A DNA stretch of 64,000 nt. Origin: Odobenus rosmarus divergens. Lineage: Eukaryota; Chordata; Mammalia; Carnivora; Odobenidae. Made by a program: the position numbers and the translations under genes. This document shows positions 11,536 through 22,444 of this stretch, piece by piece. The stretch lies in the NCBI RefSeq assembly GCF_000321225.1, contig NW_004451409.1:204132-268131 (forward strand), read 5' to 3'. The notes beneath the pieces were generated by a model, which had not been told where the DNA came from, did not search any database, and worked only from the letters and a program-made list of their open reading frames with translations. Positions within the stretch are counted from its first letter, which is position 1. Every line of letters begins with the position of its first letter.

Positions 11536-11610
11536 TGTATGTGCACGCGCGTGCGCGCGCGCACACACGCACACACGCACACACACGCGCGCACACGCGC
11601 GCACACATGT
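11536..11610. repeat. 75-bp uninterrupted alternating purine-pyrimidine tract (CA/CG)
   Basis: Every base from 11536 to 11610 alternates purine and pyrimidine. The tract mixes (CG)n and (CA)n blocks and contains 15 CpG dinucleotides. Its two ends, tgtgcacg and cgcacaca, bracket runs of up to five consecutive CG/GC steps. Such tracts are the classic Z-DNA-forming class. Confidence 0.97.
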
Positions 11611-11704
11611 CTACACTGTTGCAGGCTGTTTTCAGGAGTTCACAGATCCCGAACTAGGATCTGCATGGCTGAAACTAGCTCATCACTAACCCACATTATT
11701 CACA

Positions 11705-11742
11705 CTGCAAGGGGAAAGCTGCAAGGGGAAAGCTGCAAGGGG
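11705..11742. repeat. 14-bp minisatellite, 2.7 units
   Basis: The unit ctgcaaggggaaag is repeated at 11705, 11719 and 11733; the last copy is cut after ctgcaagggg. Lies in the MaLR-like LTR. Confidence 0.95.
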
Positions 11743-12029
11743 AGCCAGAAAATGTAGTCAAAACTTGGGTGGCCATGTGCCCTCTTAAAATCTGCGAGGA
11801 GAGTGGTGGTCTATTCCTAAAGAGAAACAAGGAAGAGGAGAATCAAATCTGGGAACATTTAGCTGCCTCTGCCACAAATTGCATAAAAATATTGATATCT
11901 ACATGTCAGATAATAATACTTATGTCTGAATGATGACATAATGAGTTATTTTTAATTTTCTTTTTCATTCATTTTATTTTTTCAAGTTCACTTTATGATA
12001 TTGAACATTTCTATTTTCTTCTGAATTCC

Positions 12030-12865
12030 TACAGACATCCTTTGAGATCTAGTTTGTGAAAAATAATTTTAAATGATTCATATGTGCTGTTGAAGAGTAT
12101 GTTTTCAATTAATAGCTTTCATATATATCTCTTACATTGTTTGATAATGAGTTCTTCAAATCTTCAGTTCCTGTACTAATTTTCACCTAATGAGAGAAGA
12201 ATATAAAAATCCTCCAGTATAATTATGAAATATTCAATTTTTTTCCTTGCAATGAAATAAATATTTGTTTTTTATATTGGAGACGGTTGTCTTTGCACAT
12301 AAGAGTATCATTGTTTTATATTTGTGGTGAAATGTTTCCTTTGTCATGTGCTGACACCATGCTGTTAATGGTTTTGCATTAAATTGTATTTTGTCTGATA
12401 ATAATATTCACACACTAGCTTTCTTCTGCTTAAAACTTGCCTAGGAAATCTTTTTTTAAATTTCTAAATTCTTAGTATTTCTGAATTATATTCCTTTATA
12501 TATATCTCTTGTGCATTATATAATGTAATTTTCTTTCTTATGTAACCTAATTTCAGAAAAATTTTACTTTTACCATCAGTAATTTTTTGTCTCTTATTTA
12601 CTATATTTTGCTTATATTTTCTTCTTTTTCTACAATCTGTTGGATTGATTTTGCTGTTTTTTTATTCTTCCAAACCACCCTTATTTAGAAATTATGCACT
12701 CTATTTCTATTCTTTAAATAGCTAACTTTAAATTTTTAACATGGATACTTAAGATTTAGAGTTAATCAATATATCTATTCTCTTCCTGAATAATTGAAAG
12801 ATCTTACAATACTTTAACTCTGATCTCCCATTCTACACTACTTCTATATTATTGTAGTCTAATGA
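12030..12865 (-). mobile_element. Old L1 (L1M) fragment, antisense
   Basis: On the plus strand it follows the reverse complement of a conserved L1M region: 'gtattttgtctgataataat' at about 12388-12407, preceded by a ttgcat/catata-rich block and followed by 'acacactagctttcttctgc'. No frame is kept. Boundaries are approximate. Confidence 0.7.
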
Positions 12866-13924
12866 TCAACCTAATCTATGGTTGAAGTGGAAAGGGAGTT
12901 TTCCCAGCTCTGCAAGCCATATTGACATGAAATCTATTTTAGAACTTTTATACTTCTATAATTTAAAAAAGAGGTTATTTTACAGGGTATTTCTAGAGAG
13001 GAGAGATGATTAACTCAAATATGATTCTGTAATTAAAATATATTTTATTAAAATAAAGAGAATATAAGGCAAATTACTAAATATCAAAACCAATATGAAA
13101 GTTCAAGTCGTTTGTCCTAATTAAAAAAAAAAAAAAACTAGTTAGGCAACCATTACACAGCAAACAAGTGGAAGATACAAAAGTTGAGAATGTTTTTGCT
13201 AGAGAAATAATGTTTATGCTTTGCTTTCAACTGTGATCATTATTCCATCCTTATTTCATTATTTCCTTATAAGTAAAACTTTTGAGCATGATTTGTAGAT
13301 ATCAAGGCTTAAAGCTGTAAAACATGAAACATCCTGAGTTCCAAAAATGAGGAAGGAATTAGAAACTCTGCCCCCCTATCTCACCTCTGCTGTATTTCCA
13401 TCTAATATTATAGGTATAAACAAAAAGGTGACTAATGAAGTGGCATTATTTGAGATGTGCCAAAAGTTCTGCCTATTCCCAAATCTTCCTATTTAGCCTG
13501 TCTCTAAAAAAATCACCAGAAGAGTCGCCTTCAGGTTTCAATCATTTTGTTTCAAAAAAAAAGAAAGAAAGAAATATGTACAAGACAAATATATACATTC
13601 AGTTGTATTAATACATAAAATATAACTCATAAATGATGTAAATGTTTTCTAATTATCCTCATTTGGTTTGAATCAATGTATCCCTTTTGTTGTTTTCTAA
13701 AGTTACTTATTTAAAACGACAGACCAGCTAGAGTACACTATGATAGTCAAAGTCAAGAATTGATATACATCTGACAAGTATATTTACTAAAATCAAGAAC
13801 CTAAAATAGAATATGTTTCTGGTAGTCTATGAACTGAGGTTACAAAAATGGCATTTACCCTTCTTGAATCTAGCATTCCAAATAAACTTCTAGATGTCTC
13901 AATGATGATGATGATGATAGCACT
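12866..13924. other. No recognisable feature
   Basis: AT-rich. Contains poly-A at 13123-13137, (GAAA)n at about 13560-13574 and an (ATG)n run at about 13903-13919. Confidence 0.5.
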
Positions 13925-14145
13925 GGAGAGTCATCTCTGTGTAAGTGCTTCTTATAAACAACCTCATTTATATTTATCACATTCTTATGAGACAGGTAAC
14001 TATTATAAGGTCATTTCACAGGTGCAAAAACTGAGACTATGAGAGAGTAATTAACTCGTACAAGTTCATATATTAAAATATAGTAGTCCTGGGATTCAGT
14101 CTGCTTAATTTCAAAGCTATGAAGTTAACTATTCAACTAAATTGT
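13925..14145 (-). mobile_element. MIR SINE, antisense
   Basis: Plus strand shows the reversed MIR order: 'cctcatttatatttatca', 'atgagacaggtaactatta', 'caggtgcaaaaactgagac', then a core match with 'gtcctgggattcagtctgc'. Long copy, moderately diverged. Confidence 0.75.
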
Positions 14146-16769
14146 CTCCTTACTCTGAAATGTTTACACAGCATCTATACCTTCCTTTGTTCCACTCCCA
14201 AAAGGCCCCCAAGTGTTCATACCATTCCTTTGTTTTCCCTACAGCAAATCTATAGGTGCAGCAAGACCTATGGGGTATAGTTTTCACATATACTTAAACG
14301 TGGGTACAGTTGAAGACCTCCTTTAATTATTGCCAGCACCTTCTCAGGGATATTGTTCAGTGAAAGGTAATGTTAAAATTAAAGTTGTCCCTAGGTGTGA
14401 AATAGACAATTTTGTAACAAGTGTAATCACGAACAGTCAGGGGCTGTTCTTGGATCTTCTCCAGCACACACCCCATGAGAATGGCAATTCTTTGTCCATT
14501 GTTTTTTTTAAATAGCAGCCAGTAGGATTTGGATAGTGACAGGGTGTTTAGTGTTTTCTTGGCATTTGGTAAGTAAAAAAATGTCAGTAAACTTCCTGAT
14601 GATACCAATTTCATAAAGGACTGAGATAGCCCTTGCTTATTGTTGAAATCATGTTTGAAAAGAATCTCCAGAACTCTCAGTTTAAAGAAAAAATACTTTT
14701 TTTGTTTATGTTGAAGACATATGGAATGAAGGAGATGATTTTGTCATCTTCAGACAGTCTTTTGCCTCTTTCCCAAGTGTGTTAGCAGAAATCAACAATA
14801 AACGATATTTAAAAGTAAAGTCATAAGTATATTTTTAATGAAGTGGAGAAAAACATCCAGAGAAGAGCTGATTTCTAGAACTATAGTGACCTAGATTTGG
14901 GATCCAATGGGTTCTTATCTCTGTTCCCACTGTTCCACTTACCTTGACATCTATTATGCTTTTAGTGCAGGGATTACATAGTGTATTTCTGAATAGAAAT
15001 GCCCATGTATACAATAGTTGGATTTCTTTTACTTTCATAAACTCCTTTACACAGATATTCAAAGCAAATTCTATCTTTAACGTCTCTCCAGAAAATGCTT
15101 TTATTAAAGATCCAAAATAAAAGTAATGCCTCACTTGTAATCTTATATTAGAGATGGATGATACTATATTATCTTTTCTCTTATGGATAAAAGGTAGGAT
15201 TTTTTCCCCTTTCAGCATTTATCAACAAAGATGTCAAATATCAATAGAGTGTTATAACTCTTTCATACAGCATTTTATTCTCATAATACACTTGTTAGAT
15301 TGGTAATGATCAAAACAAAAAAAAATTTTTGTAAGAGGAAGCCTCATTTTCAAGAAGTAGCATTATCACATAAAATGCTCAAGTAAAACAGTGCCTTGTA
15401 GTTCAATGACTGCCATAAAATTGCTGGAACGTTGAGAAAAGGTAGAGATGACCAGGAAGTGTTTGCTAAGGGGAGAAGGTAACTGTTCAATTAAATAGTT
15501 TCTTTCAAACAAACAGAAACTCAAATTTGTCGATCCATCTCTCCTAATAAACTTCCTCCAGTCTTAGCAAAAAAGAGTTCATTTGGTCAGGTTTTCTTCC
15601 TATATTTGGAGAAATTAGAATATGTTCTGAGATTATGCTATAATAAATGGTGAAGAAAATAAGAGAATAAGTGAAATATCAACTAAAGCATAACACATGA
15701 CCTTAATCCAACCTATCCATAGCCCTCTGCACACACAAGCTTACCCTCAACTGCCCCACAACTGAATATGAATCTAAAACTCAACTAACAATCAAACCCA
15801 CGCATGTCTCTCAGAGCTGATCTTTGAAAGATCATTATAAAAAACAAAGAAAGTAAATAAGATGTTAAATGTTATCGATAACCCACAAATGTAACCAATG
15901 AAGAAATAAAACACCTGACACACTGTTGGCTAAAATCATTCACATGTTTGGCAAATAGAGTTCAATGACTAGTAAGTATATGTCACTCATGATGCCGTGT
16001 ACCTAGACTGTAAAAAGACACAATAACCTTGAAAGGATGCAAAACAATCAGCTTACAACCCTTGTGATGTCCGTTCCTTTACAAAAATGTGTGAGAATTC
16101 AGAAAAATATATTGATGTCCATTTAGCTCACCAATGACTCAATTCAGATGGTTAGTAAGCAGTAAAATTATCTTCCCGAGAGAGAGTTGCACAGATTCTG
16201 CAGTGTGAGTTATCTGTTCTCAAAAGTTCTCTTCTGGTTGAGGGGAAAGTTGCCAGCTTTTAAGGTAAAATTTGAGGGAATGTTCACGGGAGAAGATTTT
16301 TTTAAGGACCTTCGTTCACTTAACATACACAAGAAATTGCATGTTTTCAATAAATAATAGTTGAAATATGAAATGTTTGGGAATCTTTGGAAGCTATTGC
16401 CTATAACAAATGGCACTGCTGACCCTTTAGGAATGTGTCTTATTTTTATACAGTATGAAATAGTCTATTTTGCCATTATTCATTAATTTGATCTGGAGGC
16501 TATATTGTGATACCCATAGAGATTAAACCTGAAACTCATGTTTTTATTCTTGGCAGTGACTCAGACATTAGAATTGTGAACATTCTGACAAGGTTTCTGA
16601 ATGATGCCAAGCAAGATCTTTAGTTGACAGACATAGATTTAAGCATATTTTTCTTTTAAATCATTCACAGGCTTTAATTTTATTTTATATTTATAAAAAG
16701 TAAGAAAGTCACCTACTGGCTGTTTAGTTACAGAGTAGAAACAAGTAGTCAAAGTTCTGATATGACATA
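14146..16769. other. No recognisable feature; holds the longest open frame
   Basis: No repeat family recognised. The window's longest open frame, 127 codons on the minus strand at 14835-15218, lies here. It starts with a plausible ATG but shows no domain, signal peptide or homologue I know, and its composition follows the AT-rich background. I treat it as chance. Confidence 0.5.
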
Positions 16770-16962
16770 GGAAAAGAGTGCACAGCTTTGGTTCAAATCA
16801 TGGCTCTGTCATTTCCCACATGTGATATTAGGCAAGTTTGTCAACTTCATTGAACTTGTTTACTTATCAATGAAATGGTAATAATACCTGACTTACTGGG
16901 CTGTGTGAGGGTTAAATTAGATCACAGATATGTAATATGCATGATACAGTGTCTGGTACAAC
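16770..16962 (+). mobile_element. MIR SINE, near full length
   Basis: Clear MIR order: 'ggttcaaatcatggctctgtc', 'ttaggcaagtttgtcaac', 'caatgaaatggtaataatac', 'tgtgagggttaaattag', 'acagtgtctggtac'. The tRNA-related head is weak. Confidence 0.88.
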
Positions 16963-18829
16963 CTTCTTAGATGCATTCACAGTCTAGAAAGAAATTCTAA
17001 TCGTCTTCAGTACAGATATAAGGTTATACCAAGGCTAGATCTAAAGTCCAACCAGATATAAAGGGAAAAAAGTTCAGGATTGGGATTGCTCTTGTAAGGT
17101 TTGCTTGAAGACACATTGTTGGTTTGACTTTGCTCTTTCATTAAACTGATTCTGACTGACTTCGGGAAATCAACCAAAACAGTTCCTGAGAGCTGTATTA
17201 ACACAGATTTTAGTTGGTTCTTTTCTAGGCTCACCTAAAATATGAAGGTAGATAGGACCAAAACCAGATGTGTGTATTGAATGCTTAAGGTTTCTATTAA
17301 TTGTAATATTTATTCAGTGAGTTGTCAGAGACAAGGGTTACTCAGCAGATGCCGTGAAAAGAACTACCTTGTCTTTTCCAAATTGCAGTATTATATTTTA
17401 GAGCCTCATCAAAGCCACATGGTCAGTGTTAAAAATTCCAACCATGCCAGCAAGTTAAGGAACAGGCTAAATAAAAAGGTGGTTCTTACAATTTCATTCT
17501 GGGAATAACATTCATTTGAAATTACACTCTAGTTTAAAAATTAAACTCTAAAATGCAATATAAAGCATCACTATGATGGGCATATTTTGTGAGTCTGGAA
17601 GAATTTTTTAACATACGCTTTAAAAAAATGATTATGGCCACATCAGTTTAAATTAGATTAAGCAATATAAAACCCAGTTTTGTTCTTACAGAGCAGATAG
17701 TCGAGCAAAAGAAGTATATTTTAGTTAAATGTCATATTTAGACAATTCAATTAAAGTATCTGAAAATTAATAAACATCTTCTTGGGTTTCAGAAGAATTG
17801 TGCATAAAAACTTTTGTAGGATTTAATCCTGTTGCCAAGATATCAGATTTTGAAATAAACATATTAAAATTAAAATGGTTTTTCAAAACAGAATAAAAAA
17901 CGTTTTGTATACAATCAAGACAGGTAATGATGCAAAAAATTGCTCCATAAATCAATCAGCCCCCTATACTTGTTTCATTAAAGGATAATATACTGGGATA
18001 TCATTTCAGCAACATTGCCAAAGCTTTCCAGATTTGATTTCAATCCAAAACTTTTAGCAGAACTCAGCACTTTAGGGAAACAAAGCAACAAAGGAAAAAG
18101 GAAAATCTAGGCAGATGTACATTTCCATGATATTTAAAGCATAACAGCATAGTTGTAGCCAATTAGTCATCATGGCAACCAGCCTACATAAAATATTAAA
18201 GCAACCTGAAGACAAGCTGAATATTTCTGTTCAATCCTCCCATAACCTATATTATAAAGGCTTTAATATTTATTAACAATGTATTAATTTCATGTGCATT
18301 TATAGTTATATAATTGCATCTTTCCACAAATTTTTGAAAATCTGGCAGCAGATATGGGGGTTGGAGACAGGTGATATATTAATCAATCATCAAATACCTA
18401 ACAATATACCCAACAAACCACAAGGCTATTTGAGTGAAACAATTATATCCTTTTCTGTTGTTGCTTCTAATCAATTATCAGGATTCACTGACAAGATACA
18501 TATACTTCGTGTTATGTTTCTTTTTCAAGAGTCACCTACATATATTGAATCTAACATACACAATGACATAAAAACTTAGAGAACTAATAAATGTATCTGC
18601 AAAAATAAAGCCTAAAGAACAGTTGAGTGTGAGTATAGCATAAGCAACCATTCTGGAATTAGGGAATGCTTAAAATCTCAGATCTATCACTTACTAGAAA
18701 TTGACAACTTGAATCTCTCTACTCCTGTTCACCTGTAAGATAAAAGACATAACATTGAAATGGAATGTTTCTATGCCATTGTTTTCAGGCATCATTATTT
18801 CCCTAGGAAATTCAAGATAATTAATGAAA
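16963..18829. other. No strong feature; one weak MIR-like patch
   Basis: Around 18670-18740 the words 'cagatctatcacttactag' and 'tgttcacctgtaagataaaa' resemble a MIR core but are too diverged to call firmly. A 95-codon frame at 18292-18579 has no recognisable content. Confidence 0.4.
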
Positions 18830-19235
18830 ATATTTACAAATTAAAAGAGTTCAATAAAAGTAACAAAAAAATAAATAATTTTCCAATACGCCAGAATGAC
18901 CTTTGAGAAAAATATAATGAAAAAAAAATACTATGCCCCAAATATTAAGTATCTAGGAATAAAGTCTATTAGAATTGCATAGGACAGAAATGAAACATAT
19001 CATCAAATTTACTGAAAAATATGAATATGAAAAGAGACTTGAAAAAATGGAAGACTATGTCCCCTGATGCAAAAAAAAAAAAAAAAAAATCAGTACTTCC
19101 TAAATTAAGTTTATAATGTCAAGAATTTTAATAAAAACTCCAACACTTGAGTTTTACATCTGGACAAGTTGATTTGAATGTGCATATGGGGAAAAAAGTC
19201 AGAGGGCAACTGACAAAGATCACCTTAATTTCCCC
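18830..19235 (+). mobile_element. Old L1 ORF2 fragment
   Basis: 'aagtatctaggaataaagtct' at about 18949 and 'gcatatggggaaaaaagtc' at about 19182 match successive landmarks of L1 ORF2 in the right order, with indels and an 18-base poly(A) run near 19072-19089 between them. Not coding. Confidence 0.62.
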
Positions 19236-19671
19236 TCATCTTAGGCTGATTTCTTCCTGACTTTAGGACTTTGACCTCCCTTTTCTTAGATAATTTACTT
19301 TAGAAAATTTACAATTGTAAATTCTTACTCTGCTATTTTGAGATGTAAATAATTTTCTCCCAGCCTCTCCTCAGTTTCACATCCCAGGAATGTGTTCCTT
19401 AAGAACATGGGAACTATCCCTTTGAAACATAATCATCAAGTTAGGTAGTGCCTTTCTACCCCAGTGTCTTTGGGAAGGAGGGAGCTTAATTTCCACCAAG
19501 TACCACGTAGCACATACAGATGGTCTAGTCACATTGACCAACTTCCCTCTAATATCCAGCAATACTTTTCTACTAACTCACCCCAGCACTTAAAAATGCT
19601 CCCATCTTTTGTGTCAGCAAATTTGAGTTCAATCTCTCTCTATTCCAAAAGGTATGAAAATTTTCCAATGG
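19236..19671. other. No recognisable feature
   Basis: C/T-richer than neighbours. Short overlapping frames on both strands (19377-19562 minus, 19464-19706 plus) show no domain. Confidence 0.45.
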
Positions 19672-19840
19672 GGTCAAAACTTAGAATCCCCTGGAGAGCT
19701 TTTTGAACCACAGACTGCTGGGCCCTACCTTCACGTTCTGATTCGGTAGGTCTAGGAAGGGCCAAGAATTTTTCTTTCTAAACTTGTTCCCAGATGCTAC
19801 TGTTGTTGCTATTTTGAAAACCAGACTTTGAGAAACAATT
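19672..19840 (+). mobile_element. MER5A DNA transposon
   Basis: 'cttagaatcccctggagagc', 'gctgggccctacc', 'ttctgattcggtaggtct' and 'gactttgagaaacaatt' follow MER5A order from near the 5' end to the 3' terminal repeat. Confidence 0.9.
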
Positions 19841-20062
19841 ATCTAAGGCATTTTCACAACACCAATGGGTTTATACCATAGATCCTGTTGTGTGTCAGAC
19901 AAAATGTATTTTATAAATTATTGTAATGAAAGGGAACCATGGATTCTTCTGTTATTGGTGCATGGCCAGGCAGACATTGGCAAACTTGGTCTTGCATTTC
20001 AAAAAATATCCATGATCAAAACAAAAAAATCCATAATCTTGGATTATTTTGTATTATGCTCT

Positions 20063-20434
20063 ATATTAGTTTCTTAGGGTTGCCATAACAAATTACCATA
20101 AACTATGTGGCTTTAAAACAACAGATTTTTTTTTCTCTCTCATAATTCTAGAGGCCAGAAGTACAAAACCAAGGTAGTGGCAAATTTGCTTCCTTCTGGA
20201 GGAAGGAGGGTGAGGGTGAATCTGTTTCATGCCTCTTGTTAGCTTCCAATGGTTGCCAGCAATTCTTGGTATTTCTTGTTTTGTAGATACATCACTCAAA
20301 TCTCTGATAGCCTCTGCCATCATGTAGAGTTTGCCCTTTGATTAACTAATTAAATCTGCAAAGACCTTGTTTCCAAATTCTGAGGTTCTATGTGGACATG
20401 AATTTGATGGAACACAGCAATCCAGCATATGCTT
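20063..20434 (-). mobile_element. MaLR (ERVL) LTR, MLT1 type
   Basis: Plus strand starts 'atattagtttcttagggttgc' and continues 'aaattaccataaactatgtgg', 'taattctagaggccagaagt', 'aaatctgcaaagaccttg' and 'ttctgaggttctatgtgg', the reverse complement of MLT1. Length is close to the usual value. Confidence 0.92.
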
Positions 20435-20894
20435 TAACATGGAGTCTTTTAACTGCTTTGTCGTCAGTGGTTGCAAGTGACAAAATATGGTTTCTGGTTC
20501 TTTATTAATCCTCAGGATGGCTGGGAGGAGTGCAGGGCATGCAGAGTTCACATCCTTTGGCACTATACAGAAATTCTCTAAGTACTCTGTGTGTCATACA
20601 AACATTGTCATTTTCTATGCACACCATGATGTGAAAAGCACTGGGAAGCGCTACAATCAACTGAGCTAAATAAATACAAATAAACTAAGGTAATAATTTT
20701 ATATTCCTCTTTCACCACAATCAGGTCATACTATGCCAAGTTCTCTTAAGAAGTAAGAAATCCTGTAGAAAAAGAAATTAGTCCTCCTGTACTCCCTTTG
20801 GAAAAAATTAAATGGTCCTACTCCAAAATTGTTTCATTGGAGTTTTATACTCCTCAACTTTGAGGCTCCACTAAATTATATTCCAATAATTGGC

Positions 20895-21060
20895 AATCTT
20901 TCGGGAAACATTTATTAAATGGTTATTATGTGCCAGACTAAGGATGCAAACATACTATATAAGATATAGTCTCTAACCTTAAAATTCAGTGGGGGATACA
21001 ACTCAAAAGGAATAATTACAAAACAATCTGTTAAATTCAGTTGAGATACACTAAAGGAGC
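20895..21060 (-). mobile_element. L2 LINE 3'-end fragment, antisense
   Basis: 'acatttattaaatggttatta' followed by 'tgtgccagactaaggatgca' and 'gatatagtctctaacctta' is the reversed L2 3' end. It directly abuts the MIR to the right. Confidence 0.82.
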
Positions 21061-21061
21061 T

Positions 21062-21252
21062 CCTCCTTATAAAATGTGTCCACACAGATCTCATTTATTT
21101 CCCCAATACCCTATGAGATAAGCAAAGGAGTTACTAATCCCACCTTAAAGATGAGGAAATTGAGACTCAGAGAGGTTAGGTAATATATCCATGATCATAT
21201 AACTAAAGGAGGAATACAGGTTTTAGTTCCTCTTCCATTGCTGTTCCACTAA
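21062..21252 (-). mobile_element. MIR SINE, antisense
   Basis: 'accctatgagataagcaaag', 'aaagatgaggaaattgagac', 'agagaggttaggtaatatat' give the reversed MIR 3' half and core. Confidence 0.85.
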
Positions 21253-22056
21253 CCCCACTTGTCTGTCTCCCACAAAGAATTTAAGAAACAACAGCAGGGC
21301 TGTTTTCTTCTCTGTATGGACAGGGAAGGGAGGAAGGTAACCTCTCAGTGCAGAGAATCTTGTGCACTGTTACCAGGGCTAAGCTTAAAAGCCATAAATT
21401 TATGACAGACATAAATATATAAAGAGCTAAGTCTCTAAGAGCAGTAACTTGTCCACCTAGCAAGAATATAGTACTTTTTTTCAGACGACTTGAAAGTCAT
21501 CTGAAGAAACCCTGTCTTATGACTGAGTACTCTCCATGGTCTTTTATTTGCCAGGTTCACAGACAAAATATCACCAACTTCAGGAGTCAGCAAACAAGAC
21601 TTTTGGGCATGGGGAGCACCAGAGCCCAAGTCCAAGTTCTTAGTCCCAAGGTCCTCTGAGGGGAGTGGTGAAGTCAAGACGCACAGGACTGAATAAAAGA
21701 CAGGGTAAACCATAACACTGCAACACTTTAAGTCTCATTGTTCCTCAAAATTGATTGCAGTTGTGCCAACTTCCCAGATTGTTAAATCTGTTCTAGTGCA
21801 CTTTCCCATCCTCACATTTCATGCACAAACAAAAGCAAAAACAAAAGTGTTTCTTCTAAATATGTTCCCTATGCAAGCAGAAGCTCCTTCCTCACAAGTC
21901 TGATTGAAGAATGCATCCCAAACAACTTTGCATTCAAAGTTTCCAAGGAGCAAATAAAGATTTCCAGGAGAGCTGTAATTTCTTTTTTTTTTTCTTTTTA
22001 TTTATACCATATTTCTCAGTTTCTGACATGGATATAATGATGAAATTAATATTATC
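21253..22056. other. No recognisable feature
   Basis: Unclassified; a poly-T run at about 21982-21999 marks the right part. A 92-codon frame (21435-21713 minus) has no known domain. Confidence 0.45.
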
Positions 22057-22405
22057 TTTTTTTTCACTCTTTTTTATTATGTTATGTTAATCACCATACA
22101 TTACATCATTAGTTTTTGATGTAGTGTTCCATGATTCGTTGTTTGTGCATAACACCCAGTGCTCCATGCAGTATGTACCCACTTTTTTTTTTTTTTAATT
22201 CATTCGAGACACACAGATACAGAGAGAGAGAGCATGAGCAGGGGGAGAACCAGAGGGAGGGGGAGAAGCAGACTCCCCACTGAGCAGGGAGCCTGATGCG
22301 GGGCTCGATCCCAGGACCCTGGGACCATGACCTGAGCTGAAGGTAGACGCCCAACCATCTGAGCCACCCAGGCGCCCCAGTATGTACCCTCTTTAATACC
22401 CATCA

Positions 22406-22408
<3 letters not shown>
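22057..22408 (-). mobile_element. Carnivore L1 3' end, strongly 5'-truncated, split by a SINE
   Basis: The reverse complement of the young carnivore L1 3' UTR lies at 22057-22180 ('taatcaccatacattacatc', 'gtgttccatgattcgttg', 'aacacccagtgctccatgca') and resumes at 22390-22408 after the SINE. T-rich DNA at the left is its poly(A) tail. The L1 stops at the (GT)n repeat. Confidence 0.92.
22181..22378 (-). mobile_element. Can-SINE inserted in the L1 3' end
   Basis: Complete minus-strand copy ending in the gagccacccaggcgcccc head. Target duplication agtatgtaccc at 22170-22180 and 22379-22389 is L1 sequence, so the SINE is younger than the L1. 'GTCTGCC'-type by its core. Confidence 0.98.

Positions 22409-22443
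<35 letters not shown>
22408..22443. repeat. (GT)n microsatellite, about 18 units
   Basis: Uninterrupted GT run at the 5' truncation point of the L1; likely length-polymorphic. Confidence 0.97.

Positions 22444-22444
<1 letters not shown>

Larger units (their letters stand above)
11255..11876 (-). mobile_element. MaLR-like LTR remnant with simple-repeat insertions
   Basis: Left part has 'cataacaacgaaaccac' and 'aggcttatttttcactcatgtaac'. Right part has 'aaaatgtagtcaaaacttggg' and ends 'gctgcctctgccaca'. This order fits an old MaLR-like LTR on the minus strand, but I cannot name the subfamily. The middle has been invaded or expanded by the alternating repeat at 11536-11610 and the 14-bp minisatellite. 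Confidence 0.6.

Noticed and set aside
11498..11757. Histidine/arginine-alanine repeat peptides in two frames
   Set aside because: Translation of the CA/CG repeat.
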